52,797 nt of DNA from Chloroflexota bacterium (GTDB lineage Bacteria; Chloroflexota; Limnocylindria; P2-11E), in the NCBI GenBank assembly GCA_005887995.1, contig VBJD01000027.1, positions 1-52,797 of the forward strand, in the 5' to 3' direction. The position numbers and the translations under genes are program-made. This document shows positions 17,540 through 26,452 of the stretch, piece by piece. The notes under the pieces were generated by a model. That model worked only from the letters and a program-made list of their open reading frames with translations, was not told the DNA's origin and searched no databases. The stretch's first letter is position 1. The number at the start of each line of letters is the position of its first letter.

Positions 17540-17968
17540 CTAGCCCTGGCGCTCCTGCGCGTACGACTTCTGAAGCCGCTCTGCGACCTGCTGCAGCCAG
17601 CGCAGCTCGGTGAGGCCGGCGCGCGCGATGACCAGCCCGCGCGTGAACGCGAGCCACGGACGCAACGTCCCTGATACGAGGCCGAGCCAGGTCGCGCCGG
17701 TCGCGTCGACCTTCGGACCCTTCCCCTTCACGTCGGCGGGCTCCGCGTGGAGCTTGCCGTCGCCGGCCTGGAATTCGATCGCCTCGTTCGTGTCGGTGAA
17801 TCGAAGGAGAGCGCGAGCAGCGACGACGTCCTTCAGGTTCGCGAGCACGCGCTCGTCAGACGCCGCCGCTTCGAGGATGCGGAGCACCGCTTCGCGCGTG
17901 TTCACCGGGTTCGGCCCCGAGGATGCCGCGATGCGCGCGGCCTCGATCGCCTCTTCCAACGTGCTCAT
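17540..17968 (-). CDS. SCP2-like sterol-carrier domain protein
   Basis: Small soluble protein of 142 residues. The middle and C-terminal part (ATWLGLVSGTLRPWLAFTRG) resembles SCP2-type domains, in which this segment builds the hydrophobic pocket. The N-terminal 50 residues are helical and not typical. The gene overlaps tsaD by 4 bases, so it is co-translated with it, but no functional link to tRNA modification is known. Function is unassigned; the family call is moderate. Confidence 0.6.
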   Translation of the reverse strand: MSTLEEAIEAARIAASSGPNPVNTREAVLRILEAAASDERVLANLKDVVAARALLRFTDTNEAIEFQAGDGKLHAEPADVKGKGPKVDATGATWLGLVSGTLRPWLAFTRGLVIARAGLTELRWLQQVAERLQKSYAQERQG

Positions 17969-18963
17969 GCGAGTTTCAGGTCACTGCGCACCGTCGTGGG
18001 GATCTCCGTTCCGCGGTGACGCAGCACGAAGAACGCCGCTGCGCCGATCATCGCGCCGTTATCCGTGCAGAGCCGCGGCGGCGGCACGACGAGCGGACGG
18101 CCGATGCGCTTCGCGATCTCCTCGCGGAGCGCGAGGTTCGCGGCGACGCCGCCGCCGAGGAGCACCGTGTCGACGGCATGCTCGGCCGCGGCGCGCGCGG
18201 TCTTCTCCGCGAGCGTCTCGGTGATCGCCTTCTGAAAGGACGCGGCGACGTCGTTCACAGGCACCTCGCCCTTCGCCTCGAGCGAGCGCACGAGACGTTG
18301 CACCGCGGTCTTCAGCCCCGAGAACGAGAAGTCGTAGCGATCGGACACGGTCGCGCGCGGCAGCGGGAACGCGTTCGGATCGCCGGACTTCGCGGCTTTT
18401 TCGATCAACGGCCCGCCGGGGAAACCGAGCCCGAGCAGTCGCGCGACCTTGTCGAACGCCTCGCCCGCAGCGTCGTCGATCGTGCGCCCGAGCGGCCGGA
18501 AGCGGCGATGCGCCTCCATGAGCACGAGATCGCTGTGCGCGCCGGAGACCACGAGGACGATCGCGGGGAGTTCGGGCTCGCGCGGCGCGACCACGCCCTC
18601 GTACAGCCAGTTCGCGTACACGTGGCCCTCGAGGTGGTTCACGCCGACGAAGGGCAGCCCGGCCGAGAGCGCGAGACCGCGCGCGTAGTTCGCGCCAACG
18701 AGGAGGCACCCGATGAGGCCGGGGCCGACCGTCGCGGCGACCGCGTCGACGCCACGCAACTCGACGCCCGCCTCGCGGAGCGCGGTCTGCGTGATCGCAT
18801 CGAGCGAGCGCAGGTGCTCGCGCGCCGCGACCTCGGGCACGATGCCACCGGTGTCCTGGTGCGCGAGCTGCGAGGCGACGACGTTCGAGATGATGTGGCG
18901 TCCGTCGTCAACGACCGCGACGCCGGTCTCGTCGCACGAGGTCTCGATCGCGAGGATCCGCAC
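17965..18963 (-). CDS. tsaD: tRNA t6A37 threonylcarbamoyltransferase TsaD
   Basis: Catalytic subunit, 332 residues, that moves threonylcarbamoyl to A37 of tRNAs reading ANN codons. The ASKHA fold is evident: LAIETSCDETGVAVV at the start, VGPGLIGCLLVG, the metal-binding HLEGH, then the FSFSGLKTAV and LGGGVAANLALR motifs. The start is a GTG directly after the rimI stop. It lies in one cluster with tsaB, tsaE and rimI, as in many bacteria. Confidence 0.97.
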   Translation of the reverse strand: MRILAIETSCDETGVAVVDDGRHIISNVVASQLAHQDTGGIVPEVAAREHLRSLDAITQTALREAGVELRGVDAVAATVGPGLIGCLLVGANYARGLALSAGLPFVGVNHLEGHVYANWLYEGVVAPREPELPAIVLVVSGAHSDLVLMEAHRRFRPLGRTIDDAAGEAFDKVARLLGLGFPGGPLIEKAAKSGDPNAFPLPRATVSDRYDFSFSGLKTAVQRLVRSLEAKGEVPVNDVAASFQKAITETLAEKTARAAAEHAVDTVLLGGGVAANLALREEIAKRIGRPLVVPPPRLCTDNGAMIGAAAFFVLRHRGTEIPTTVRSDLKLA

Positions 18964-19476
18964 TTATTCCTCGAGCGCTGCTTGCAGCTTCGCGAGGCGA
19001 TCGCGGACGCTGCGATCGCGGAGACGCTCGGTCCACATGATGATCGCGTCCTCGTTGTTGTCGGAGTAGTAGCGGCGGCGAATACCCGCGGGCCGGAAGC
19101 CGTACTTCTCGTACAGCCGCTGCGCCGCGAGATTCGACGCCCGTACCTCGAGCGTGAGCCACTCGGCGCCCAACCTCTGCGCGCGTTCGAAGATCGAGAT
19201 CAGCATGCGCTCGCCGATCTTGCGCCGGCGATGCTCGGGGAGGACCGCGAACGTCGTGATGTGCGCCTCGTCGAGCGAGAGCCAGAGTCCCGCGTAGCCG
19301 ACGGTGCGGTCGCCCTCACGGGCAACGATGTAATGAGCGTTCTTGTTCTGCGTGAGCTCCTGCTTGAACGCGTTCGCCGGCCAGGGCACCGGAAACGACG
19401 CGTTCTCGACCGCCTGCACCGCCGGAATGTCCTCGACCGTCATGTCGTCGATCACGATCGGAAAGAGCGCTACCAC
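18964..19476 (-). CDS. rimI: Ribosomal-protein-alanine-type N-acetyltransferase RimI
   Basis: GNAT acetyltransferase of 170 residues. The acetyl-CoA-binding segment is recognisable in VLPEHRRRKIGERML (R/Q-x-x-G-x-G/A-like), followed by LEVRASNLAAQRLYEKYGF. The classical target is the N-terminal Ala of ribosomal protein S18, but GNAT specificity cannot be read from sequence. The GTG start has GGAAGG upstream. Position between tsaB and tsaD is a common arrangement. Confidence 0.9.
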   Translation of the reverse strand: MVALFPIVIDDMTVEDIPAVQAVENASFPVPWPANAFKQELTQNKNAHYIVAREGDRTVGYAGLWLSLDEAHITTFAVLPEHRRRKIGERMLISIFERAQRLGAEWLTLEVRASNLAAQRLYEKYGFRPAGIRRRYYSDNNEDAIIMWTERLRDRSVRDRLAKLQAALEE

Positions 19477-19516
19477 TTTGTTCGCCCTTCCCGCCGACGC
19501 CGCGTCCGTCGCCTCT

Positions 19517-19571
19517 CACTCGGAACGCCGCCACTGGGCCCTGCTGAATGAGAGTCGGTCCGAGTGGCGGC
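19517..19571. repeat. Nested inverted repeats between tsaB and rimI
   Basis: GCCGCCACT/AGTGGCGGC at 19527-19535 and 19563-19571, and CACTCGGA/TCCGAGTG at 19517-19524 and 19559-19566, overlap each other. The loop includes GGGCCCTGCTGAATGAG, which loosely resembles the reverse complement of the dispersed GCTCGCTGAACAGGGGCCCC repeat. They lie in a gap of about 200 bases (19477-19675) in an otherwise tightly packed operon. No gene is seen in that gap. Confidence 0.5.
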
Positions 19572-19675
19572 TCGCACTCCCGTGAGCCTCGTTCGAGGCG
19601 ACCGCCGCGTCGTCGTCGTAGGCGAACTCGCGTGCCGCGCTCGTTCGGTCGCTCCGATCGCCATGTCGATTGCGC

Positions 19676-20416
19676 TCATGATCTTTTTGGCAACCCGAGC
19701 GCGAGGTCATCGGTGGGTGCGGGCGAGAACGGCTGATCAAAAGTCATACGGATAGACGGCTGCTTCACGTAGATCGGCTCGATCTCGCCGAGCTTCGTTT
19801 GCGGTGCGGCCTCGAGCGCCCGCCACCCCAGCTCCGCGAGATAGCCGGCGCGACGCATCCGTGACGCGGGCGACGCGAAGAGCGCCTTCGGGCCGAGGAG
19901 GTCGCGCAACAGCTGCTCCGCCTCCTCATCGATCTCGCCGACGAAGAGCGTGTGCGTGCCGATCTGCCGGCACAGCTGCGGCAGCGTCGCAGCGATGTAC
20001 GGTGAGCGACGGAGCCATTTGCGGTTCCGCTCCTGATAGATCGCCGCGTACCACTCCGTGCGACCCGCCGGCAGCAGCGCGCAGGTCCGTTGCTTCGAGG
20101 GCGCGTGCGGGTACGCGAGCACGTCCAGCGTCGAGACGCCAACGAGCGCGGCGCCCGCGCCGCGCGCGATGCCCTGCGCCGCTGCGATAGCGACGCGCAG
20201 GCCGGTGAACGATCCTGGACCTGACGCGACGGCGACGCGGTCGATGTCGGCGGCGAGGGACAGTCTCGCATCGGTGAGCATGCGCTCGATCGTCGGGAAC
20301 AGCTCATCGCCGTGACGCCGCTGCGCGTGCCACGTCGTCTCGGCGAGCACCGCGCGCCCGTCGTAGAGCGCGACAGACGCCCACGCAGTCGAGGTGTCAA
20401 GCGCCAAGAGAGTCAT
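19676..20416 (-). CDS. tsaB: tRNA t6A biosynthesis protein TsaB
   Basis: Scaffold protein of 246 residues that forms the t6A complex with TsaD and TsaE. The N-terminal half has the ASKHA-like LLALDTSTAWASVAL, ERMLTDARLSL and the ASGPGSFTGLRVAIAAAQG segment. The C-terminal 30 residues (PIYVKQPSIRM onward) are typical. The ATG start overlaps the tsaE gene by 20 bases. Confidence 0.95.
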   Translation of the reverse strand: MTLLALDTSTAWASVALYDGRAVLAETTWHAQRRHGDELFPTIERMLTDARLSLAADIDRVAVASGPGSFTGLRVAIAAAQGIARGAGAALVGVSTLDVLAYPHAPSKQRTCALLPAGRTEWYAAIYQERNRKWLRRSPYIAATLPQLCRQIGTHTLFVGEIDEEAEQLLRDLLGPKALFASPASRMRRAGYLAELGWRALEAAPQTKLGEIEPIYVKQPSIRMTFDQPFSPAPTDDLALGLPKRS

Positions 20417-20903
20417 GGAACCCCCGCAGCAGCTCGCGCGACCGCGCGCCCGTCGGCTCGAGCAGCACGCGCCGCTTCGTGTCCGCGATGTGCTCGAGAT
20501 GTACGTCGAGTCGATCCGTCGGCAGCGCGTCGCCGGCGCGATCCGGCCACTCGATCACCGTGATGCCACCGCCGTCGAGCGTCTCCTCCCAGCCGGTCGA
20601 GCCGAGGTCTTGGCCTTCGAGGCGATACAGGTCGAGATGGAAGAACGGCATGCGTCCACCGTAATGCTCGCGAAGGATGATGAAGGTCGGGCTCGCGACA
20701 TCGCCGGGGTCGAGTCCGAGTCCCGCGGCGACGCCCTTCGCGAGCACGGTCTTTCCCGCGCCGAGCTCGCCCCAGAGCGCGAGGACGTCGCCCGGACGCG
20801 CGAGGCGCGCGAGCCGCTCGCCGATCCGCTCGGTGTGCAAGCTCGAATGGCTGACTAGGTCAAGCCGCTCCTCGCTCGACTTTTTGGAATCGGCGGCGCT
20901 CAA
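20397..20903 (-). CDS. tsaE: tRNA t6A biosynthesis ATPase TsaE
   Basis: P-loop ATPase of about 168 residues, needed for turnover of the t6A complex. Walker A is GELGAGKT; ASPTFIILREHYGG, FFHLDLYRLE and ITVIEWPDR are typical. The start is uncertain. Homology begins near DLVSHSSLHTE, so the TTG at 20903 (upstream, overlapping the 96-residue membrane gene by 44 bases) fits better than the TTG at 20840, which would cut the first conserved residues. Confidence 0.9.
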   Translation of the reverse strand: MSAADSKKSSEERLDLVSHSSLHTERIGERLARLARPGDVLALWGELGAGKTVLAKGVAAGLGLDPGDVASPTFIILREHYGGRMPFFHLDLYRLEGQDLGSTGWEETLDGGGITVIEWPDRAGDALPTDRLDVHLEHIADTKRRVLLEPTGARSRELLRGFHDSLGA

Positions 20904-21150
20904 GGATGAGCCGGATGGTAAGGCCGAGGAACGAACCCAAGAGCGCCGCCCAGACGAACATCCAGATGTCGCGCGGCAGGAAGCAGAGTGCGTCGAGCGG
21001 CGTGCCGGTACCGCAGCCAAGCGAGAACACGAGCGGCACGATCCCGAGGAGACCGATCACGTTGCGCTGGCGCTCTAGACGCCGTCGGCGTGCCGCATAG
21101 TCGAGACGCCGCTTCTCCACGTCGCGGAGGCTGCGCTTCTTCTTCGCCAT
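20860..21150 (-). CDS. Small two-helix membrane protein, unknown
   Basis: Protein of 96 residues. The first 30 residues are highly basic and helical (RRLDYAARRRRLERQR). Two hydrophobic segments follow, about 31-46 and 62-82, separated by a loop with three Cys residues, and a basic tail ends the protein. No family was recognised. It starts adjacent to the stop of the 21150-22169 gene and overlaps the 5' end of tsaE. Its last codons are the GCTCG-rich sequence also seen after other genes in the window. Confidence 0.65.
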   Translation of the reverse strand: MAKKKRSLRDVEKRRLDYAARRRRLERQRNVIGLLGIVPLVFSLGCGTGTPLDALCFLPRDIWMFVWAALLGSFLGLTIRLILERRRFQKVERGAA

Positions 21151-22169
21151 CAGACGGGTTCAAGAGTGCGGAGGTTGCCGGTCGGTACGGTGCCCACCGC
21201 TGTTTCGAGCGCGTTCGCGACGACCTCACTGGTGAAGGTCACTTCGTGCGCCGGCGACGCCGAACCCTCGATCGGCATGACCGCGCCCCAGTCCGGCGCG
21301 AGCGCGAGCGTCGGCGCGATCGTCGGCACGGCCATGACACCCGACGACGCGAAGACGAAGAGCCGCGCAGACGCTGCGTGTATCGCGGCGCGCGCGCCGA
21401 CGAGGGGCAAGAACGGCGAGAAGACTTCGGCCGGAAGCTGCGACGTTCCGAAGCCGAGAAGGCAGAGCACCGTCGGGGTGTCGGCGACGGGCGCCGCGCC
21501 GCGCGCGGAGACCTCATCGCCGAAGAGCGTTCGGAGGCCCGCCGCGGGCACCGCACCGGTGACGATCCCGGCGACGCCGCAGGCGTGCGCGCGCGCGATC
21601 GCCTCTGCCGCGCTTCGGCCGCCGCCGATGAGGATCCGGTCACGCAAGCGGACGTCGATACGCGACGGCGCGAGCTCGTCGGCGCGGCCGTCGACGGCGA
21701 GCGTGAGCTCCCCGACCGCATCGGGCCCGTACGCGACGACGCCCTGGATCGCCCATGCCGCGCCCTCGATGGTGATCGCCCAATCCGTCGACTCCATGAC
21801 GACGCCGTCCAGGGCCGCGCGGACCGACCAGCGATCGATCACCGGCGCGAACTCGAGATCACCGTTCGCACGCACGTGGACGATCCGGCCGTCGAACGGC
21901 GCGCTCAGGGCACGCGCGAACCGGCGCCCGGTGCGCGCGATGATCGCGCCCCGCTCGAGCTCCGCACCAGGTGGCACGCGCATCACCTGCGGGAGGTCGA
22001 CCGGCGCGACGCCGAGGCGGCGCGCGCCCAAAAGACGAACGGGCTCGCCAAACGTCGTCCCATTGGCCACGACCTCGCCGGCGCGGACCCGCTGACCGAC
22101 GGCGGCACGCTGCGACGCGCCGAGCGGCAGGGATTGCCTTACACGCTGATCGGCGAAGCGCCAACTCAT
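21150..22169 (-). CDS. Unknown protein with an N-terminal barrel-sandwich-like region, partner of MutL-like gene
   Basis: Protein of 339 residues, no clear named family. Residues about 10-105 contain two repeats reminiscent of a barrel-sandwich hybrid (AVGQRVRAGEVVANG and PGAELERGAIIART, then SAPFDGRIVHV). The second half is Gly/Ala-rich with a possible nucleotide-like loop (LIGGGRSAAEAIARA). It follows the MutL-like gene on the same strand after a repeat-containing gap of about 100 bases. The pairing suggests a joint role, perhaps with the B12-dependent mutase encoded nearby, but that is a guess. Confidence 0.7.
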   Translation of the reverse strand: MSWRFADQRVRQSLPLGASQRAAVGQRVRAGEVVANGTTFGEPVRLLGARRLGVAPVDLPQVMRVPPGAELERGAIIARTGRRFARALSAPFDGRIVHVRANGDLEFAPVIDRWSVRAALDGVVMESTDWAITIEGAAWAIQGVVAYGPDAVGELTLAVDGRADELAPSRIDVRLRDRILIGGGRSAAEAIARAHACGVAGIVTGAVPAAGLRTLFGDEVSARGAAPVADTPTVLCLLGFGTSQLPAEVFSPFLPLVGARAAIHAASARLFVFASSGVMAVPTIAPTLALAPDWGAVMPIEGSASPAHEVTFTSEVVANALETAVGTVPTGNLRTLEPV

Positions 22170-22203
22170 CTCAACCGCTCGTTGTCACTCGCGAGGAGGA
22201 CTC

Positions 22204-22274
22204 GCTCACGCTCGCTTCGCTCGCTGAACAGGGGCCCCTCCCCCTGAGCCGCTCGTCGCTCGACTTTCTCATAC
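22204..22274. repeat. Dispersed repeat copy with gene-end motif
   Basis: GCTCACGCTCGCTTCGCTCG, then CTGAACAGGGGCCCC (22204-22238), a short C-run, then GCCGCTCGTCGCTCGACTTT. The first part matches 11362-11393 and 50101-50135; the last part matches 9841-9862. It fills the gap between the MutL-like gene and its downstream partner. Confidence 0.75.
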
Positions 22275-23687
22275 CAGTCCCTCGGACGAGAGCGCGGTGA
22301 GCGCGGAGTGCCAGCGGGCGAGTGCCGGAAGTCGCTCGGCGTCACGCTGCGGCAGATCGAGCGGTCGGCCGCGCACGTCGACGATGACGCCCAGTGCGAG
22401 CGCGTCGGCGCTCGCGGTCTCCGCCGAACCGCCGACCCGGAGATCGACGCGGCCCGTCGTCGGCATGAGCAGGAACGCTCCGCGCGTGATCCGTTGCTCG
22501 ATCGTGCCGGTCGCGTCGCTCACCGTCAGCGTCATCGCACGGCGTGGCCACAACGTCATCGCGATCGCGAGCGGCTCGATACGCCCCGCGATGTCGGCGC
22601 TGCCGCGCGACGCGATCGCGCCCGCGGCGATCAGCGCATCTGGCGCCTCGCGCGAGAGGCGTGTCGTGCCGCGCGTCTCGAGGGCGTCGATCGCGACGAT
22701 CGCGCATTGCGCGGCACGCGGGAAGCGCGCGATCCGGCCGGTGCACACGATCGCGCGCGCGGCGCGGAACGGCGCGACCGAGATCCCACTGCGCTCCGCG
22801 TCGCGCAGCGTGTGTGCGACGGCCTCGCGCGCGAGCGCCATCTCGAGCGCGAGCGTGAGCGTCGTTGCGGGCACCGCGTCGGGCCAGCGCGCGCGATTGA
22901 AGACGCGTTCGAGGAGCGCCGGCCCATCGACCGCGCGCGGCACCCAGCGACGGACGCGGTCGAGCCCGGCGCGCGCGACCACGCGGTCGGCATTCGTGCC
23001 AACGCCGAGATGCGAGTGGAGCGCGATGACCGCGCCAGTAGGTGTCGCGAGCGCGAGCGACGTGCTCGCGCCGCTCACGTCCAGCACAAGCGTGTCACGC
23101 ATATCCGCGGCCGCGACCGCACGCGCCGCGCTCTCGACCGCCTCGTCGCGCAAAACGATGTCACCGGCTGGCCGGCGCATCCCGCGAAGTCGAGCGACGA
23201 TCCCCTCCCTCGCGAGAGCGGCGGTCGGTCCGGGGATCGCCTCAAGGGCGAGCGGCGCGAGGCTCGGTGCGATGCGTGCTCGGGTGCGCTCGTCGGACGC
23301 GATGAGGACGACGGGCGGTTTTGGACGGCCGGCGGTGGCGGCCCGCAGCGCTTCGACGACATCGATGACGCCGTTCTGATCGCGGCTGCCCGCGACGATG
23401 AGCACCGCATCGGGATCGGCTTCGCGGATCGCGGTCGCGCGCTCGATGAACGACTCGCGCCCGTTCGCGGCGAGCGTGAGCACGATGTCGGCGCACGCGC
23501 CAAGGGCTGCCGCGCTCGCCGCCGCGCGATCAGCGTTCTCGCGGCCGACGACGAGCGCCAAGCGAAGCGGCGTGCCGGTCCAGACGCGAAGGTCAGCGGC
23601 GTCAGTACGTGGGCCGATGCGTTTCGCGGAACCCTCGTGCGCGACGTCGACCGTGGCGACGAGCCCGGTCGCGGTCGCGACGGTCAT
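22269..23687 (-). CDS. MutL-like protein (glutamate mutase-associated family)
   Basis: Protein of 472 residues resembling the MutL family found beside glutamate mutase genes, with an actin/hexokinase-like fold. Signs are an N-terminal region (TGLVATVDVAHEG), a mid-protein phosphate-binding-like segment LVLDVSGASTSLALATP where family members usually have DxGGATT, and a Rossmann-like part (DAVLIVAGSRDQNG). The replacement of DVGGAT by DVSGAS may alter nucleotide binding. No glutamate mutase genes are seen, but methylmalonyl-CoA mutase, another B12 enzyme, lies 1.1 kb downstream in genome order. A role in B12-enzyme maintenance is possible but unproven. Confidence 0.6.
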   Translation of the reverse strand: MTVATATGLVATVDVAHEGSAKRIGPRTDAADLRVWTGTPLRLALVVGRENADRAAASAAALGACADIVLTLAANGRESFIERATAIREADPDAVLIVAGSRDQNGVIDVVEALRAATAGRPKPPVVLIASDERTRARIAPSLAPLALEAIPGPTAALAREGIVARLRGMRRPAGDIVLRDEAVESAARAVAAADMRDTLVLDVSGASTSLALATPTGAVIALHSHLGVGTNADRVVARAGLDRVRRWVPRAVDGPALLERVFNRARWPDAVPATTLTLALEMALAREAVAHTLRDAERSGISVAPFRAARAIVCTGRIARFPRAAQCAIVAIDALETRGTTRLSREAPDALIAAGAIASRGSADIAGRIEPLAIAMTLWPRRAMTLTVSDATGTIEQRITRGAFLLMPTTGRVDLRVGGSAETASADALALGVIVDVRGRPLDLPQRDAERLPALARWHSALTALSSEGLV

Positions 23688-23702
23688 TTCAACTCGCTCG
23701 GC

Positions 23703-24395
23703 TCATGTGTTCGAGCGGATCGGCGAGCGACGCGCCTCTGCCACGAACGCGTCGAAGATGCGAGCCGCTGCCTTCCCCACTTCAGCCTTTCGCTCGGGAT
23801 GCCACTGAACGCCGATGACCCAGCGGTGCGTCGGCGACTCGAACGCTTCGACGAGTCCGTCGTGCAGCACCGTCGCCCGCAGCCCGGGCGCGAGACGATC
23901 GGGCGTCACCGCCTGGTGATGGCGCGAGTTCACGAGCATGTCGTCCGTGCCGGAGAACTCCGCGAGCCTCGATCCTGCGCGCGCGGCGAGACGGTGCGGG
24001 GTGACCTGCTCGTCCTTCGCCTGATGGCCCTTCACGTCCATGGCGAGCGTGCCGCCCATGGCGACGTTGACGAGCTGGAACCCGCGGCAGATCGCGAGCA
24101 CCGGGACGTCGGCATCGAGCGCGCGACGCGCGAGCAAGAGCTCGAGCTCGTCGCGCTCAGGGATGACGTTCTCGCACAGGTTGTCGCTGTCGACCTCGCC
24201 GTAGCGGTCCGGCGCGATGTCGCCGCCGCCCGAGCAGCAAACACCGTCGATGTCGGAGGGGATCGCGTCGCCCGGCTCGATCACGATGACGTCCGCGCCG
24301 GCGTCGCGCAGCGCGTCGATGTAGCGCTGGCGCGCCGCGAGGTTCGCCGGCGTGCGTACGGCCGAGACGGTGAGGGCGATCCGGGGCCGTGACAT
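23703..24395 (-). CDS. Class-I glutamine amidotransferase-like hydrolase (peptidase C26, PuuD-like)
   Basis: Hydrolase of 230 residues, probably cleaving gamma-glutamyl amide bonds (for example gamma-glutamyl-GABA). The nucleophile Cys sits in LAICRGFQLVNV, the catalytic His in VIGVQWHPER, and the oxyanion-type Gly run in CSGGGDIAP. The start is the ATG of MSRPRIAL; an upstream extension overlaps the epimerase gene and looks non-coding. Physiological substrate is not evident from neighbours. Confidence 0.88.
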   Translation of the reverse strand: MSRPRIALTVSAVRTPANLAARQRYIDALRDAGADVIVIEPGDAIPSDIDGVCCSGGGDIAPDRYGEVDSDNLCENVIPERDELELLLARRALDADVPVLAICRGFQLVNVAMGGTLAMDVKGHQAKDEQVTPHRLAARAGSRLAEFSGTDDMLVNSRHHQAVTPDRLAPGLRATVLHDGLVEAFESPTHRWVIGVQWHPERKAEVGKAAARIFDAFVAEARRSPIRSNT

Positions 24396-24405
24396 CACTT
24401 CAATG

Positions 24406-24825
24406 CTAGGCGTTGGAACGCTGGAGCAGCTCGACCAGTACGCCACCGCTCGCGCGCGGATGGAGGAACGCGACCAGGCCGTCAATACCGCGGCGAGGTG
24501 CGCGATCGACCAGCTCTACCCCGGACGCGACCAGACGCTCGAGGGCAGCGGCGAGGTCGTCGACCTCGAAGCAGAGGTGATGCATCGTCGCGCGTCCGCG
24601 GTCGGCGAGGAAGCGAGCGATGCCTGAGCTCGAATCGGTCGGCTCGAGCAGCTCGACGCGAGACTGGCCGCGCGTCGCGAAGACGACGCGGACACGCTGG
24701 TCCGCGACAAAGTGCTGTCGTCCGATCGTGTAGCCGAGCGTGTCGCGGTAGAACGGGATCGCCTCCGTGAGCGACGGCACGACGACGCCGATGTGGTGGA
24801 GCGGACCGGACTCGATGGTGCTCAA
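24406..24825 (-). CDS. mce: Methylmalonyl-CoA epimerase
   Basis: Enzyme of 139 residues from the VOC superfamily that interconverts the 2S and 2R forms of methylmalonyl-CoA, joining the carboxylase product to the mutase. Two beta-alpha-beta-beta-beta repeats are visible, with metal ligands in [18 protein letters not shown] and GVLVELLQ. The start overlaps the stop of the mutase gene by 4 bases, so the two are co-translated, which supports the substrate call. Confidence 0.95.
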   Translation of the reverse strand: MSTIESGPLHHIGVVVPSLTEAIPFYRDTLGYTIGRQHFVADQRVRVVFATRGQSRVELLEPTDSSSGIARFLADRGRATMHHLCFEVDDLAAALERLVASGVELVDRAPRRGIDGLVAFLHPRASGGVLVELLQRSNA

Positions 24826-26423
24826 GCGCGCCGCGCGTCGTGGACGCCGAAGACGCCGCGCAGATCCTCGCTGATCTCGCCGAGCGTCACGCCCGCGCGC
24901 GCGGCCGCGACGATGAGCGGCACGAGGTTCGCGGTGCCTCGCGCGGCCGTCACCAGGTCCTCTTGTGCCCGCTTGGCCGCGATGCCGTCCCGCTTCGCGC
25001 GGAACGCCCGCACCTCTTCGGCGCGCCGCCGCGCGAGCGCCTCATCGACGCGGAGCAGCTGGGGCGCCTGCTCGTCCCCCTCGGTGCGGTAGGCGTTCAC
25101 GCCGACGACGATCTGCTCCTTGCTCTCGACGGCACGCTGCTGGCGGTAGGCCGAATCTTCGATCTCCCGCATCTGGTAGCCGTTCTCGATCCCGCGGAGC
25201 GCACCACCGAGGGAATCGATCTTCGCGATCTCCTCGTGCACGCGGCGTTCGATGTCGGCGGTGAGGGACTCGACGGCATACGCGCCGCCCAGCGGATCGA
25301 TGGTGTCGGCGACGCCCGACTCCTCGGCGATGATCTGCTGCGTCCGCAGCGCGATGCGCGCCGACTCTTCGGTCGGGAGCGCGAGCGCCTCGTCGTACGC
25401 GTTCGTGTGCAGCGACTGCGTGCCGCCGAGCACCGCGGCGAGGCCTTCGATCGCGGTACGCACGATGTTGTTGAGCGGCTGCTGCGCGGTGAGCGTGCTG
25501 CCCATGGTCTGCGTGTGGAAGCGCAGCGTGAGCGAGCTCGGATCCTTCGCGCCGAAGCGGTCGCGCATGACCGCCGCCCAGACGCGGCGCGCCGCCCGGA
25601 ACTTCGCGACCTCTTCGATGAGCGTCGAGTGCGCCGCGAAGAAGAAGGAGAGCTGCGGCGCGAACCGGTCGACGGCGAGCCCGCGTGAGGCCGCGCTTTC
25701 GACGTACGCGATCGCGTCGGCGAACGTGAACGCGAGCTCCTGCACCGCGCTCGCACCGGCCTCGCGGATGTGGTAGCCGGAGATGGAGATCGGGTTCCAG
25801 CGCGGCAGCGTGTCCGCGGCGTAGGCGATGAGGTCGGTCGCGAGTCGCATCGACGGGCGCGGCGGATAGATGTATGTGCCGCGAGCGATGTACTCCTTGA
25901 GGATGTCGTTCTGCGTCGTACCGCCGATGCGTTCCGCCGGCACGCCCTGCTTCTGGGCGACCGCGACGTAGAGCGCGAGTAGGATGGGCGCGGTCGCGTT
26001 GATGGTCATCGACGTCGTCACGTCGGCGAGTGGGATACCGGTGAAGAGATGCTCCATGTCCTCGACGCTCGCGATGGAGACGCCGACCTTGCCGACCTCG
26101 CCGACGACTCGCGGGTCATCCGGGTCGTAGCCCATCTGCGTCGGGAGGTCGAACGCGACGGAGAGCCCGGTCTGTCCATGCGCGAGCAGCGAGCGGAACC
26201 GCGCGTTCGTATCCAGAGCGGTCCCGAACCCGGCGTACTGGCGCATCGTCCAAAGCCGACCGCGATACATCGTCGGCTGCACGCCGCGCGTGTACGGCGG
26301 CTCGCCTGGCAGACCCGCGGAGGTCGCGGCCTCGCGGTACGCGTCGTCGTCCTGGTACGTCGTCGGGAGCGGCGCGCCATACGTCGTGTGGAACTTCTTA
26401 CGTTCCTCGACGCGCTTCTTCAC
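24822..26423 (-). CDS. mcmA: Methylmalonyl-CoA mutase, catalytic (alpha) chain without B12 domain
   Basis: Rearranges (R)-methylmalonyl-CoA to succinyl-CoA with adenosylcobalamin. The chain has 533 residues and ends after the substrate-binding TIM barrel; the cobalamin-binding domain (DxHxxG) is absent and must come from a separate subunit that is not in the window. Family motifs include [48 protein letters not shown] and [16 protein letters not shown]. The QPLNN and SLHTN parts are as in MCM rather than isobutyryl-CoA mutase, but a related acyl-CoA mutase cannot be fully excluded. Start is a GTG at 26423 without a clear ribosome site. Confidence 0.93.
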   Translation of the reverse strand: MKKRVEERKKFHTTYGAPLPTTYQDDDAYREAATSAGLPGEPPYTRGVQPTMYRGRLWTMRQYAGFGTALDTNARFRSLLAHGQTGLSVAFDLPTQMGYDPDDPRVVGEVGKVGVSIASVEDMEHLFTGIPLADVTTSMTINATAPILLALYVAVAQKQGVPAERIGGTTQNDILKEYIARGTYIYPPRPSMRLATDLIAYAADTLPRWNPISISGYHIREAGASAVQELAFTFADAIAYVESAASRGLAVDRFAPQLSFFFAAHSTLIEEVAKFRAARRVWAAVMRDRFGAKDPSSLTLRFHTQTMGSTLTAQQPLNNIVRTAIEGLAAVLGGTQSLHTNAYDEALALPTEESARIALRTQQIIAEESGVADTIDPLGGAYAVESLTADIERRVHEEIAKIDSLGGALRGIENGYQMREIEDSAYRQQRAVESKEQIVVGVNAYRTEGDEQAPQLLRVDEALARRRAEEVRAFRAKRDGIAAKRAQEDLVTAARGTANLVPLIVAAARAGVTLGEISEDLRGVFGVHDARRA

Positions 26424-26452
26424 TATGCGATGGTAGGCCGGTCAACGCGGAG

